A DNA stretch of 8,409 bases from a bacterium (GTDB lineage Bacteria; Desulfobacterota; Binatia; UBA12015): positions 1 through 8,409 of the forward strand of contig JAGWVP010000113.1 in NCBI GenBank assembly GCA_018970825.1, read 5' to 3'. Both the position numbers and the translations under genes were made by a program. Below the pieces are notes generated by a model that was given only the letters and a program-made list of their open reading frames with translations, did not search any database and was not told where the DNA came from. This document shows positions 1-6,147 of the stretch, one piece after another (position 1 is the first letter of the stretch; every line of letters starts with the position of its first letter).

Positions 1-118
1 GACGCCGATTCGCAGTCCCGGCCGGTGCCGGGGGCGGGCGGCACGGCGTCGGTTCGCGCCGGTCGGCGTGGCCCGGGTCCGGGCGCGGCGGGGGCGACGA
101 ACGCGCGGGCGGCGGTGA
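1..118. other. Non-coding edge region downstream of the amidohydrolase
   Basis: This GC-rich stretch lies 3' of the minus-strand amidohydrolase and runs to the window edge. I see no convincing gene in it. It holds one small inverted repeat at 71-84 (GCCCGG, GT, CCGGGC), about 35 nt past the stop codon. It could fold in the transcript, but it has no following T-tract, so it is only a weak terminator candidate. The neighbouring gene to the left is not visible. Confidence 0.5.
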
Positions 119-1837
119 TCAGCCCGCGCAGAGTTCGTTGCGCAGCAGCCGGCCCGGCAGCGCCCCGGTGTGGCGTCCGTCGCGCATGAGTACCTGCCCG
201 TTCACGATCGTCGCCTCGTAGCCGTGCGCCGCCTGGGCGAAGTGCGGTGCGCCCGCGGGGAACTCGTGGCGCAGTTCGGGCAGGCCCAGGTCGAGGCGGT
301 CGAAGTCGATCACGTTCAGGTCGGCCTGCCAGCCTGCGCGCACGAGTCCGCGGCGCGGGATGCCCCAGAGCATGGCCGGGTCGAAGGTGATCTTGCGCAC
401 CGCGCGCTCGAGCGACAGGAGCCGGCGTTCCCTCGCCCAGTAGGCGAGGAAGAAGGTCGCGTAGCTCGCGTCGCAGGTCTGGCTCGTGTGGGCGCCGGAA
501 TCGCCGAGCCCGACCGTCGAGAGCGGGTGCGAGAGGAGGGCCGCGGCCGCCTCGAGGTCCGGGTTGTAGAGCGGCACGATGAAGAGCCCGCGGCCGTCGG
601 TCTCGACGAGGTGGTCGAGGATGACCTCCCCCGGCTCCCGACCGCGCGCACGGGCGACCGCGTCGACGCTCTCCGACGGTGCCAGGTCGTAGGCGAGAAC
701 GCCCCGGTCGCGCAGCGGGAAGAGGTGGCGCAGCGTCGCCATGCCGCCCAGGATGTCGCCGGTCGTGCCCCGCATGCTCCCGGCGAGGCGCTCGCGGACG
801 GCGGGGTCGCGCAGCGCGGCGCGCTGCTCGTCGATCGTGCGCGAGAGCAGCTCGAAGCCCTCCGGGAAGAGGGCGAGAGGCGAGAGCCCGCCGCCGAGCG
901 AGAGCAGCACGCCGACGCTCCGAACCGCCGTCTGCGGCAGGATGCGCGCGCCCTTCGCCGACGCCTGGTCGCAGAGGTCGAGCGCCTCGCGCCAGGCGTC
1001 GGGATACGCGAGCGCCTGCAGGAGCCCGACGCTGATCGGCCGCGAGGTCTCGAGCGCGACCGGCAGCATCCACTCGTAGTCCTTCGCGAAGCCCTGCGCG
1101 TCCTCGCCGCCGACGCCGAGCGGAACCATCTCGAGCACGCCGCCGCCGTACTCGGCGAGCGCGCCGGCCACGGCGTCGAGCTCGCGGCGGTCGGCGAAGG
1201 TGCCGGGCACCGGATCCCACGAGGGCGTGCGGTGCATCGTCGTGCGCCCGGTCGCGAAGCCGAGCGCGCCCGCGCGCATCGCATCGAGCACCGCGGCGCG
1301 CATGGCCGAGAGCTCCCCGTCGCTCGCGGGCGCGTCGGTCGCGCCGCGCTCGCCCATCGCCCAGACCCGCAGCGGTGCGTGCCCGAGGTGGGCGCCGACG
1401 TTGATGCCGAGCGCCTGCCTGCCGATCGCCTCGAGGTACTCCGGGAAGGTCTCCCAGCCCCAGCGGAGGCCCGCGCGCATCGCCTCGCGCGGGACGTCCT
1501 CGACGCCTTCCATGAGGAACATCAGGTAGTCGCGGTCGCCGGGCCGGCACGGAGCGAAGCCGACGCCGCAGTTGCCGACCACGGCCGAGGTCACGCCGTG
1601 CTGGTTCGAGGGCGAGCCGAGCGGGTCCCAGGTGATCTGCGCGTCGAGGTGGGTGTGCACGTCGACGAAGCCCGGGGTGACGATGCGACCCTTCGCCTCG
1701 ATCACCTCGCCGGCCGGGCCGTCGTGGCGGCCGATCGAGACGATGCGGTCGCCGGCGACGACGACGTCCGCGGTGAAGGCGGGTCCGCCGCTGCCGTCGA
1801 CGACGGTTCCTCCTCGGATCACGAGATCGGGCTTCAT
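119..1837 (-). CDS. D-aminoacylase-like amidohydrolase (N-acyl-D-amino-acid deacylase family)
   Basis: A complete 572-residue metal-dependent amidohydrolase, probably cytoplasmic since no signal peptide is visible. The N-terminal part begins like the urease/dihydroorotase fold (DLVIRGGTVVDG, residues 4-15), followed by PGFVDVHTHLDAQ (55-67) with the metal-binding His61-x-His63. GNCG (88-91) has Cys90 exactly 27 residues after His63, the same spacing I recall for His69-Cys96 in Alcaligenes D-aminoacylase. AHLGHAPLR (149-157), GFATGR (193-198) and GDSGAH (445-450, candidate catalytic Asp446) follow. The C-terminal stretch DPAMLWGIPRRGLVRAGWQA (486-505) is the usual beta-sandwich closing motif. 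By family such enzymes hydrolyse N-acyl amide bonds of D-amino acids or cyclic amides; the substrate here is unknown. Oddly, residues 203-370 contain no histidine, although two zinc-binding His are expected there. The ATG at 1837 has GAGGAG (1843-1848) 5 nt upstream. The gene is monocistronic in view and divergent from the epimerase-like gene. Family membership is sure, substrate is not. Confidence 0.92.
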   Translation of the reverse strand: MKPDLVIRGGTVVDGSGGPAFTADVVVAGDRIVSIGRHDGPAGEVIEAKGRIVTPGFVDVHTHLDAQITWDPLGSPSNQHGVTSAVVGNCGVGFAPCRPGDRDYLMFLMEGVEDVPREAMRAGLRWGWETFPEYLEAIGRQALGINVGAHLGHAPLRVWAMGERGATDAPASDGELSAMRAAVLDAMRAGALGFATGRTTMHRTPSWDPVPGTFADRRELDAVAGALAEYGGGVLEMVPLGVGGEDAQGFAKDYEWMLPVALETSRPISVGLLQALAYPDAWREALDLCDQASAKGARILPQTAVRSVGVLLSLGGGLSPLALFPEGFELLSRTIDEQRAALRDPAVRERLAGSMRGTTGDILGGMATLRHLFPLRDRGVLAYDLAPSESVDAVARARGREPGEVILDHLVETDGRGLFIVPLYNPDLEAAAALLSHPLSTVGLGDSGAHTSQTCDASYATFFLAYWARERRLLSLERAVRKITFDPAMLWGIPRRGLVRAGWQADLNVIDFDRLDLGLPELRHEFPAGAPHFAQAAHGYEATIVNGQVLMRDGRHTGALPGRLLRNELCAG

Positions 1838-2078
1838 GGTTGCTCCTCGAGGTTCGGCCGGAGTTCCGCGCGGGCCGCACGGGAGGCGCCCGGCCGACGT
1901 CCGATCGGCATATCCCGAGCCGGCTCGGGCGGGGAAGCGAAGGGGCGGACCCTCCCCGCGGGGCCCGGGGAGCCCGGCGTTCCGGGGCTCCGTTCGCCCC
2001 GGTCGGCGGAAGCGGGGCGCCCGCGTCTCGCTTTGCGCCGCGCGGCGGATGCGTCAGGATCGCGGCGGAGGGACCGAC
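1838..2078. promoter_or_regulatory. Divergent intergenic region with palindromes
   Basis: This 241-bp gap separates the start codons of the divergent amidohydrolase and epimerase-like genes, so it must hold promoters for both. Seen directly: a perfect 16-bp palindrome at 1914-1929, an 8-bp palindrome CCGATCGG at 1901-1908, and a GC-rich 6-bp inverted repeat (1952-1957 with 1967-1972). The only AT-rich step, CATAT at 1909-1913, sits between the two palindromes. I could not identify a convincing -35/-10 pair on either strand. Ribosome-binding sites are GAGGAG (1843-1848, minus) and GGAGGGA (2067-2073, plus). Confidence 0.6.
1914..1929. promoter_or_regulatory. 16-bp perfect palindrome, candidate operator
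   Basis: The sequence CCCGAGCCGGCTCGGG equals its own reverse complement across all 16 bases, and the match stops at both flanks. It lies 77 bp from the amidohydrolase start and about 150 bp from the epimerase-like start. Its position between divergent promoters suits binding by a dimeric regulator. In such GC-rich DNA chance palindromes are commoner than usual, so the functional call is an inference. Confidence 0.3.
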
Positions 2079-2990
2079 ATGAAGATCCTCGTCACCGGCG
2101 GAACCGGGTTCATCGGCAAGGTGCTCTGCGAGCAGCTCGGAGTCGCCGGACACCAGTTGCGCGTGCTGAGCCGGAAGCCCGGCTCGCGGCCGGCCGGGCT
2201 CCGCAGCGCCGAAATGGTGGCCTTCCCGCCGCTCTCCGACGCGGCGCTCTGGCAGGACGCGGTGCGCGACTGCGACGCGATCGTGAACCTCGCCGGCGAG
2301 TCGATCGCGGAGGGGCGCTGGACCGAGGCTCGCAAGAAGGCGCTCCACGACAGCCGCGTCGCGACCACGCGTGCTCTCGTCGACGCATGCGCGGCGATTC
2401 CGAAGCCGCCCCAGGTTCTCGTGAGCGGTTCGGCGATCGGGTTCTACGGTCCCCACGGCGACGAGCCTCTCGACGAGGCTTCGCCCGCCGGGAGCGATTT
2501 CCTCGCCCGCATCTGCGTCGACTGGGAGGCCGAGGCCCGGCGTGCCGAAGCGCTCGGCACGCGCGTCGTCCTGCTCCGGATCGGGATCGTGCTCGGACCC
2601 GACGGCGGTGCGCTCGCGAAGATGCTGCCCCCCTTCAAGATGTTCGCGGGAGGCCCGCTCGGCAGCGGCAAGCAGTGGATGTCGTGGGTCCACGTGGACG
2701 ACGTCTGCGGCATGATCGCCTTCGCGCTCGGCCACCCGGTCGCGGGCCCGATGAACGCGACCGCGCCCGACCCGAAGACGATGGGCGACTTCGCGAAGAC
2801 GCTCGGCTCCGTGCTCGGGCGGCCGTCGTGGATGCCGGTCCCGGCTCCGGTCCTGCGCATCGCCCTCGGCGAGATGTCCGAGATGCTGCTGAACGGTCAG
2901 CGCGTGCTGCCGAAGGTCGCCGAGGCGGCGGGCTACCGCTTCCGGCACCCGACGCTCGTCGACGCTCTGCGCGCGGCGGTCTCGGCCTGA
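2079..2990 (+). CDS. TIGR01777-family NAD-dependent epimerase-like protein
   Basis: A complete 303-residue extended short-chain dehydrogenase of the kind often annotated TIGR01777 (E. coli YfcH type). The Rossmann nucleotide-binding motif TGGTGFIG occupies residues 6-13. The family signatures follow in order: NLAGESIAEGRW (70-81) continuing to KKALHDSRVATTRAL (86-100); SGSAIGFYG (116-124); CVDWEAEA (146-153); GKQWMSWVHVDDV (197-209); and the C-terminal block NGQRVLPKVAEAAGYRFRHP (272-291), where the family ends with a small DUF1731-like domain. The classical YxxxK catalytic pair is not evident, as is usual for this group, and the substrate is not established for the family. No signal peptide or membrane segment is visible, so it is cytoplasmic. 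The ATG at 2079 is chosen because GGAGGGA (2067-2073) lies 5 nt upstream and the Rossmann motif begins at once; the frame stays open further upstream, but that part is unrelated. It is transcribed alone and convergent with the dehydrogenase operon. Confidence 0.94.
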   Translation: MKILVTGGTGFIGKVLCEQLGVAGHQLRVLSRKPGSRPAGLRSAEMVAFPPLSDAALWQDAVRDCDAIVNLAGESIAEGRWTEARKKALHDSRVATTRALVDACAAIPKPPQVLVSGSAIGFYGPHGDEPLDEASPAGSDFLARICVDWEAEARRAEALGTRVVLLRIGIVLGPDGGALAKMLPPFKMFAGGPLGSGKQWMSWVHVDDVCGMIAFALGHPVAGPMNATAPDPKTMGDFAKTLGSVLGRPSWMPVPAPVLRIALGEMSEMLLNGQRVLPKVAEAAGYRFRHPTLVDALRAAVSA

Positions 2991-3041
2991 CGGGGAGCGC
3001 CCGGGCGCCCGCGGGGGCGCGGCGCCCCGGGGGCCTGGCCC
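2991..3041. terminator. Hairpin-rich convergent intergenic region, possible bidirectional terminator
   Basis: The 51 bp between two convergent stop codons contain a 12-bp palindrome GCGCCCGGGCGC (2997-3008) and a 6-bp GC stem with a 3-nt loop (3014-3019 pairing with 3023-3028). Placement between convergent genes favours a role in ending transcription from both sides. No T-tract follows on either strand, so a classical intrinsic terminator is not shown. Confidence 0.35.
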
Positions 3042-3971
3042 TCAGGGAGCCGTCTTCGGCCTGGGCGGCGCGGGATTCGCGAGGTCGAGTCCGAGGGTGC
3101 GCGGGAAGACCTGCGCGACCTCCTCGGGGGCCCAGGCCGAGCGCTTCGTGATCGTGCGGGCGGGAGCGGGGTCCGAGACGCGCGCGATCATGCCGCCGTT
3201 CACGACGAACGTCTGCCCGTTCACGTAGGCCGCCGCGTCGGTCGCGAGGTAGGCGACCATCGGCGCCACGTCCTCGGGCTCGCCCACGGTCGCGGCCGGG
3301 TTCGCCTTCGGAGTCGCGATGCCGCGCGACTCCTTGGCCGCGGCGGCGCCCTTCGGCACGCTCGCGATCATGCGCGTCGCCGCGATCGGCGCGATCGCGT
3401 TCACGGTGACGCCGTACTTCCCGAGCTCGCGCGAGACCACGCGGGTGAGCCCCGCGATCCCGTCCTTCGCGGCCGCGTAATTCGCCTGGCCGGGGTTGCC
3501 GTAGAGGCCCGAGGTCGAGGTGAAGGAGATGATCCGGCCCGACTTCTGCTCGCGCATGATCGCCGCGGCGTGGCGCGTGCAGTTCCACGTGCCCTTCAGG
3601 TGGGTCGCGACGACCGCGTCCCACTCCTCCTCGCTCATGTTGAAGATCATGCGGTCGCGCAGGATGCCCGCGACGTTCACCAGCACGTCGATGCGCCCGA
3701 ACGAGTCGATCGCCGTGCGGATGATCCGGCTGGCCGACTCGTACTCCGAGACCGAGTCGTGGCTCGCGACCGCCGTGCCGCCGGCGGCGCGGATCTCGGC
3801 CACGACCTCGTCGGCCGCGCGCGACTCCTGCCCCGCCCCGTCGACCGAGCAGCCGAGGTCGTTCACGACGACCGAGGCGCCCTCCTCGGCGAAGAGCAGC
3901 GCGATTCCACGGCCGATGCCCCGGCCCGATCCGGTGACGACGGCGACCTTGCCCGCGAGGTTCTTCGGCAT
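3042..3971 (-). CDS. SDR oxidoreductase, MFE-2-like (3R)-hydroxyacyl-CoA dehydrogenase (second gene of pair)
   Basis: A complete 309-residue classical short-chain dehydrogenase. Cofactor motif TGSGRGIG is at residues 13-20. Asp38 ends the second strand (VVVNDLG), which usually means NAD+ rather than NADP+. NVAG is at 99-102, and the catalytic Ser152, Tyr165 and Lys169 sit in TSTSGLYGNPGQANYAAAK (151-169). His124 in THLKGT replaces the usual catalytic-loop Asn, and together with GLYGNPGQANY this recalls the dehydrogenase domain of human HSD17B4 and related bacterial enzymes. By family these oxidise (3R)-hydroxyacyl-CoA in beta-oxidation of fatty acids or steroid side chains; the substrate here is not known. 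About 60 C-terminal residues extend past the usual ending and resemble the neighbour's tail (ending ANPAPPR). The ATG at 3971 has GAGGAG 6 nt upstream, overlapping the stop of the upstream paralogue, so the genes are almost certainly coupled. A 3-oxoacyl-ACP reductase annotation is possible but less likely. Confidence 0.92.
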   Translation of the reverse strand: MPKNLAGKVAVVTGSGRGIGRGIALLFAEEGASVVVNDLGCSVDGAGQESRAADEVVAEIRAAGGTAVASHDSVSEYESASRIIRTAIDSFGRIDVLVNVAGILRDRMIFNMSEEEWDAVVATHLKGTWNCTRHAAAIMREQKSGRIISFTSTSGLYGNPGQANYAAAKDGIAGLTRVVSRELGKYGVTVNAIAPIAATRMIASVPKGAAAAKESRGIATPKANPAATVGEPEDVAPMVAYLATDAAAYVNGQTFVVNGGMIARVSDPAPARTITKRSAWAPEEVAQVFPRTLGLDLANPAPPRPKTAP

Positions 3972-3984
3972 GGCGTTCTCCTCA
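3972..3984 (-). promoter_or_regulatory. Ribosome-binding site overlapping the upstream stop codon
   Basis: Read on the minus strand the junction is TGAGGAGAACGCCATG: the stop codon TGA of the first dehydrogenase (3984-3982) forms part of GAGGAG, which lies 6 nt before the ATG of the second (3971). A ribosome finishing the first gene is thus placed directly on the start signal of the next. This supports the chosen start and translational coupling. Confidence 0.75.
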
Positions 3985-4923
3985 GGCTCCCTTGCCGTCG
4001 CCCGCGCGCGGCGGGGCCGGGTTCGCGACGCCCGCCATGATCGTGTCGGGCACCGTCTCGACGAGTTCGTCCACCGTCCAGCGCGACTCCTTGAAGATCG
4101 TCGCCACCGGGCGCGGGTAGGACACGATCGCGTAGGACGGGCCGGCGCACAGGAAGACCTGCCCGTTCACGTTCGCGGCCCCGTCGCTCGCGAGGAAGAC
4201 CGCCATCGGGGCGACGTCGTCGGGCGAGAGGTTCTCGATCGAGGCGACGCCGCGCTCCTCGCGCACGATGCCCTGCGCCTTCCGGACCTCGCGCGCCTTG
4301 AAGTAGGCGTCGGTGAGCGTCATGCGCGTGCCCGCGACCGGCGAGATCGCGTTCGCAGTGATGCCGTACTTGCCGAGGTCGCGCGCGATCGTCTTCGTGA
4401 AGCCCGCGATCGCGCTCTTCGCCGCCCCGTAGTTCGACTGCCCGGGATTGCCGAAGAGGCCCGAGCCCGAGGTGAACGTGACGATGCGGCCCGATCCCTG
4501 CTCGCGCATCGGGCCGACCGCGGCGCGCACGCACGAGAAGGTGCCCTTCAGGTGGGTCGCGAGGACCGCGTCCCAGTCCTCCTCGCTCATGTTGAAGATC
4601 ATGCGGTCGCGCAGGATCCCGGCGCAGGTGACGAGCACGTCGATGCGGCCCCACTCGTCGATCGCCTTCTGGACGATGCGACGGCCGCCCTCCATGGTCG
4701 CGACGGTGTCGGCGACGGCGACGGCCGTGCCGCCCGCCTTCACGATCTCGGCGACCACCTCGTTCGCGGGCTCGCTCGACGGCGCGGTGCCGTCTCCCGC
4801 GACGCCGTAGTCGGCGACCACCACCTTCGCCCCCTGGCTGGCCATGAGAATCGCGATCCCCCGGCCGATGCCGCGTCCCGCGCCGGTCACGACCGCGACG
4901 CGGCCCTCGAGCATGTCTCCCAC
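3982..4923 (-). CDS. SDR oxidoreductase, MFE-2-like (3R)-hydroxyacyl-CoA dehydrogenase (first gene of pair)
   Basis: A complete 313-residue short-chain dehydrogenase, paralogous to the gene that follows it 10 nt downstream. The two proteins align without a gap over residues 1-200, with about 65% identity by hand count. The motifs are TGAGRGIG (13-20), VVVADYG with Asp38 (NAD+ preference expected), and Ser152, Tyr165 and Lys169 in TSGSGLFGNPGQSNYGAAK (151-169). His124 occurs in THLKGT. The NNAG structural motif is altered to TCAG (99-102), so the usual Asn is Thr. The likely role is acyl-CoA hydroxy/keto interconversion, and the two paralogues may handle different substrates or form a mixed oligomer; both are inference. 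The start is GTG at 4923, because GGGAGG (4931-4936) lies 7 nt upstream, whereas the in-frame ATG at 4914 would be 16 nt away. The GTG start also makes the N-termini of the paralogues equal in length. A candidate promoter lies at 5014-5043. Confidence 0.92.
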   Translation of the reverse strand: MGDMLEGRVAVVTGAGRGIGRGIAILMASQGAKVVVADYGVAGDGTAPSSEPANEVVAEIVKAGGTAVAVADTVATMEGGRRIVQKAIDEWGRIDVLVTCAGILRDRMIFNMSEEDWDAVLATHLKGTFSCVRAAVGPMREQGSGRIVTFTSGSGLFGNPGQSNYGAAKSAIAGFTKTIARDLGKYGITANAISPVAGTRMTLTDAYFKAREVRKAQGIVREERGVASIENLSPDDVAPMAVFLASDGAANVNGQVFLCAGPSYAIVSYPRPVATIFKESRWTVDELVETVPDTIMAGVANPAPPRAGDGKGA

Positions 4924-4930
4924 CGATCGT

Positions 4931-4936
4931 CCTCCC
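4931..4936 (-). promoter_or_regulatory. Shine-Dalgarno that fixes a GTG start
   Basis: GGGAGG on the minus strand stands 7 nt before GTG at 4923 and 16 nt before the alternative ATG at 4914. The spacing favours GTG as the start codon of the first dehydrogenase. Confidence 0.65.
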
Positions 4937-5013
4937 GTGGCTGGATCCGGACCCGGGCCCCGGTCGGGGCCGCGGCCCGGCTCGCTCGGGTGCGAGCGCG
5001 CCGGTCGAGCGTG

Positions 5014-5043
5014 GTCTTACGAGGCGGCCTCCGGCGAGGTCAA
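5014..5043 (-). promoter_or_regulatory. Candidate sigma70-type promoter for the dehydrogenase pair
   Basis: On the minus strand TTGACC (5043-5038, 5 of 6 consensus bases) is followed after 18 bp by TAAGAC (5019-5014, 3 of 6). It stands about 90 nt upstream of the GTG at 4923 and is the best -35-like element I found in an otherwise extremely GC-rich region. The weak -10 keeps confidence low. Confidence 0.35.
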
Positions 5044-5197
5044 ACCGGGGTGCGATGCTCCGCGCGACCGGCGTCGACCGCGTCCTGCAGGCCCCCGCGA
5101 TGCCCGTGGGCGGTTCCCGTGGACTGTCGGGAGCGGCAGGGATATGGAGACGCGGTCGCGGGCCCCGCCCGATCACGGGGCCGCGAGGGGAGGAATC

Positions 5198-6109
5198 ATG
5201 CGCACGGAGAACGCCGGCAAGGGCCTCGTCGCCGCCCTGGCGCTGTTCGCGATCGCGGGATGCGCGCCCGCGACCGTCGACCCGCAGGCGGTTCGCGCCA
5301 CCCAGTACGCGCCACCGTCGACCCAGGTCGACGTGGTGCGGATTCCCCACGACCCGAACCTGCCCTGGTACGTCGTGACCGTCGAGCCGCTCACCGTCGG
5401 CGTCGAAGGGAGCGGCTCGCCGCCGCCGCAGGCGCCGGGCGTCGTGCGTTACGGCTGGGGCTCGTGGGGTTGGGGACTCCTGCCGACCGGACCGCAGGCG
5501 CAGCCCTACGACGGCGGCAACCAGCAGGTCTCGGCGCGCATGGGTGACGCGGTCGCCTCGCAGCTCACGACCGCCCTCTCCAACGCGGGCAACGTCCGCG
5601 TGATCGAGTGGGACTACTTCCGTCAGTACCAGGGCGACCCGGCACGACTCGTGAACCGCAAGGCGGGAGAAGTCGGGCCGTTCGTGATCCGCGGCACGAT
5701 CACCGAGTTCAACGAGGTCGCGCAGGCCGCCGGGCAGTCGACCGGCGGCTCGCTGGGTGCGCTCGGTGCCGCCCTCGCGATCGGCGGGGCGATCGCCGGC
5801 AACAATCCCGCGACCTACACCGGGATCGGGGTCGCCGCGGCGAACCCCACCTACGAGAACACGGTCGCCCAGCGCACCGGGTCGGTCGCGATGGACCTCC
5901 GGATCGTCGAGCCTTCGAACGGCCGGATCCTCGGCAGTTTCGTCGCGAACGGCAGCTTCACGAGCCAGTCCGCGGCCAACGGCTTCTCGCTCTTCGGATT
6001 CGGCACCGCGAGCAACGCCTACGCGGCGAGCGCGCTCGGACAGGCCCAGCGTGCCGCCATGAACTCCGCCACCAGCCAGATCGCGCAGCGCCTCTCCGCG
6101 CTGCGCTGA
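5198..6109 (+). CDS. CsgG-family outer-membrane lipoprotein
   Basis: A complete 303-residue predicted lipoprotein. The signal sequence (MRTENAGKGL, then a hydrophobic core 11-20) ends in lipobox IAGC with lipid-modified Cys22. Ala follows the Cys, not Asp, so sorting to the outer membrane is expected. After a Pro-rich, Trp/Gly-rich spacer (about 70-100, including YGWGSWGWG) comes a CsgG-like domain: NQQVSARMGDAVASQLTTAL (108-127), VRVIEWDYF (133-141), PFVIRGTITEFN (161-172), a Gly/Ala-rich stretch (180-215) where CsgG has its membrane hairpins, RTGSVAMDLRIVEPSNGRIL (226-245), and a closing amphipathic helix (AAMNSATSQIAQRLSALR). CsgG forms the curli secretion pore in E. coli. No CsgA, CsgB, CsgE or CsgF is visible here, so a different exported substrate or only a structural role is possible. 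The ATG at 5198 is supported by GGGGAGGA just upstream. It probably forms an operon with the next gene, 38 nt downstream. Confidence 0.82.
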   Translation: MRTENAGKGLVAALALFAIAGCAPATVDPQAVRATQYAPPSTQVDVVRIPHDPNLPWYVVTVEPLTVGVEGSGSPPPQAPGVVRYGWGSWGWGLLPTGPQAQPYDGGNQQVSARMGDAVASQLTTALSNAGNVRVIEWDYFRQYQGDPARLVNRKAGEVGPFVIRGTITEFNEVAQAAGQSTGGSLGALGAALAIGGAIAGNNPATYTGIGVAAANPTYENTVAQRTGSVAMDLRIVEPSNGRILGSFVANGSFTSQSAANGFSLFGFGTASNAYAASALGQAQRAAMNSATSQIAQRLSALR

Positions 6110-6147
6110 GCCCGCCGCGACACCGGAGCGGCCCCACCGGGAGCGAC

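Larger units (their letters stand above)
4924..5197. promoter_or_regulatory. Divergent intergenic region between dehydrogenase operon and lipoprotein
   Basis: This 274-bp region separates two divergent units and contains no gene I can support. It holds the Shine-Dalgarno of the dehydrogenase operon (4931-4936), an inverted repeat with 6-bp arms (GGCCCC 4956-4961, GGGGCC 4966-4971), a minus-strand promoter candidate (5014-5043) and the lipoprotein's Shine-Dalgarno (GGGGAGGA, 5187-5194). I could not find a convincing plus-strand -35/-10 pair. Confidence 0.6.

Noticed and set aside
170..3151. A 993-codon open frame on the plus strand
   Set aside because: It lies antisense to the amidohydrolase and out of frame with the epimerase-like gene. 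Its product is Arg/Ala/Gly-rich without motifs, as expected when GC-rich DNA lacks stop codons.
4912..4914. ATG as start of the first dehydrogenase
   Set aside because: It is 16 nt from the best Shine-Dalgarno. The GTG three codons earlier is 7 nt away and gives an N-terminus equal in length to the paralogue.
3520..5547. A 675-codon open frame on the plus strand
   Set aside because: It is antisense to the dehydrogenases, and its apparent similarity to itself in two places merely mirrors the duplicated genes on the other strand.
5608..6147. Long N-terminal extension of the DUF2333-like gene into the CsgG-like gene
   Set aside because: The extension is Arg-rich and out of frame with a clear lipoprotein gene. 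The hydrophobic segment right after the ATG at 6148 marks the real start.
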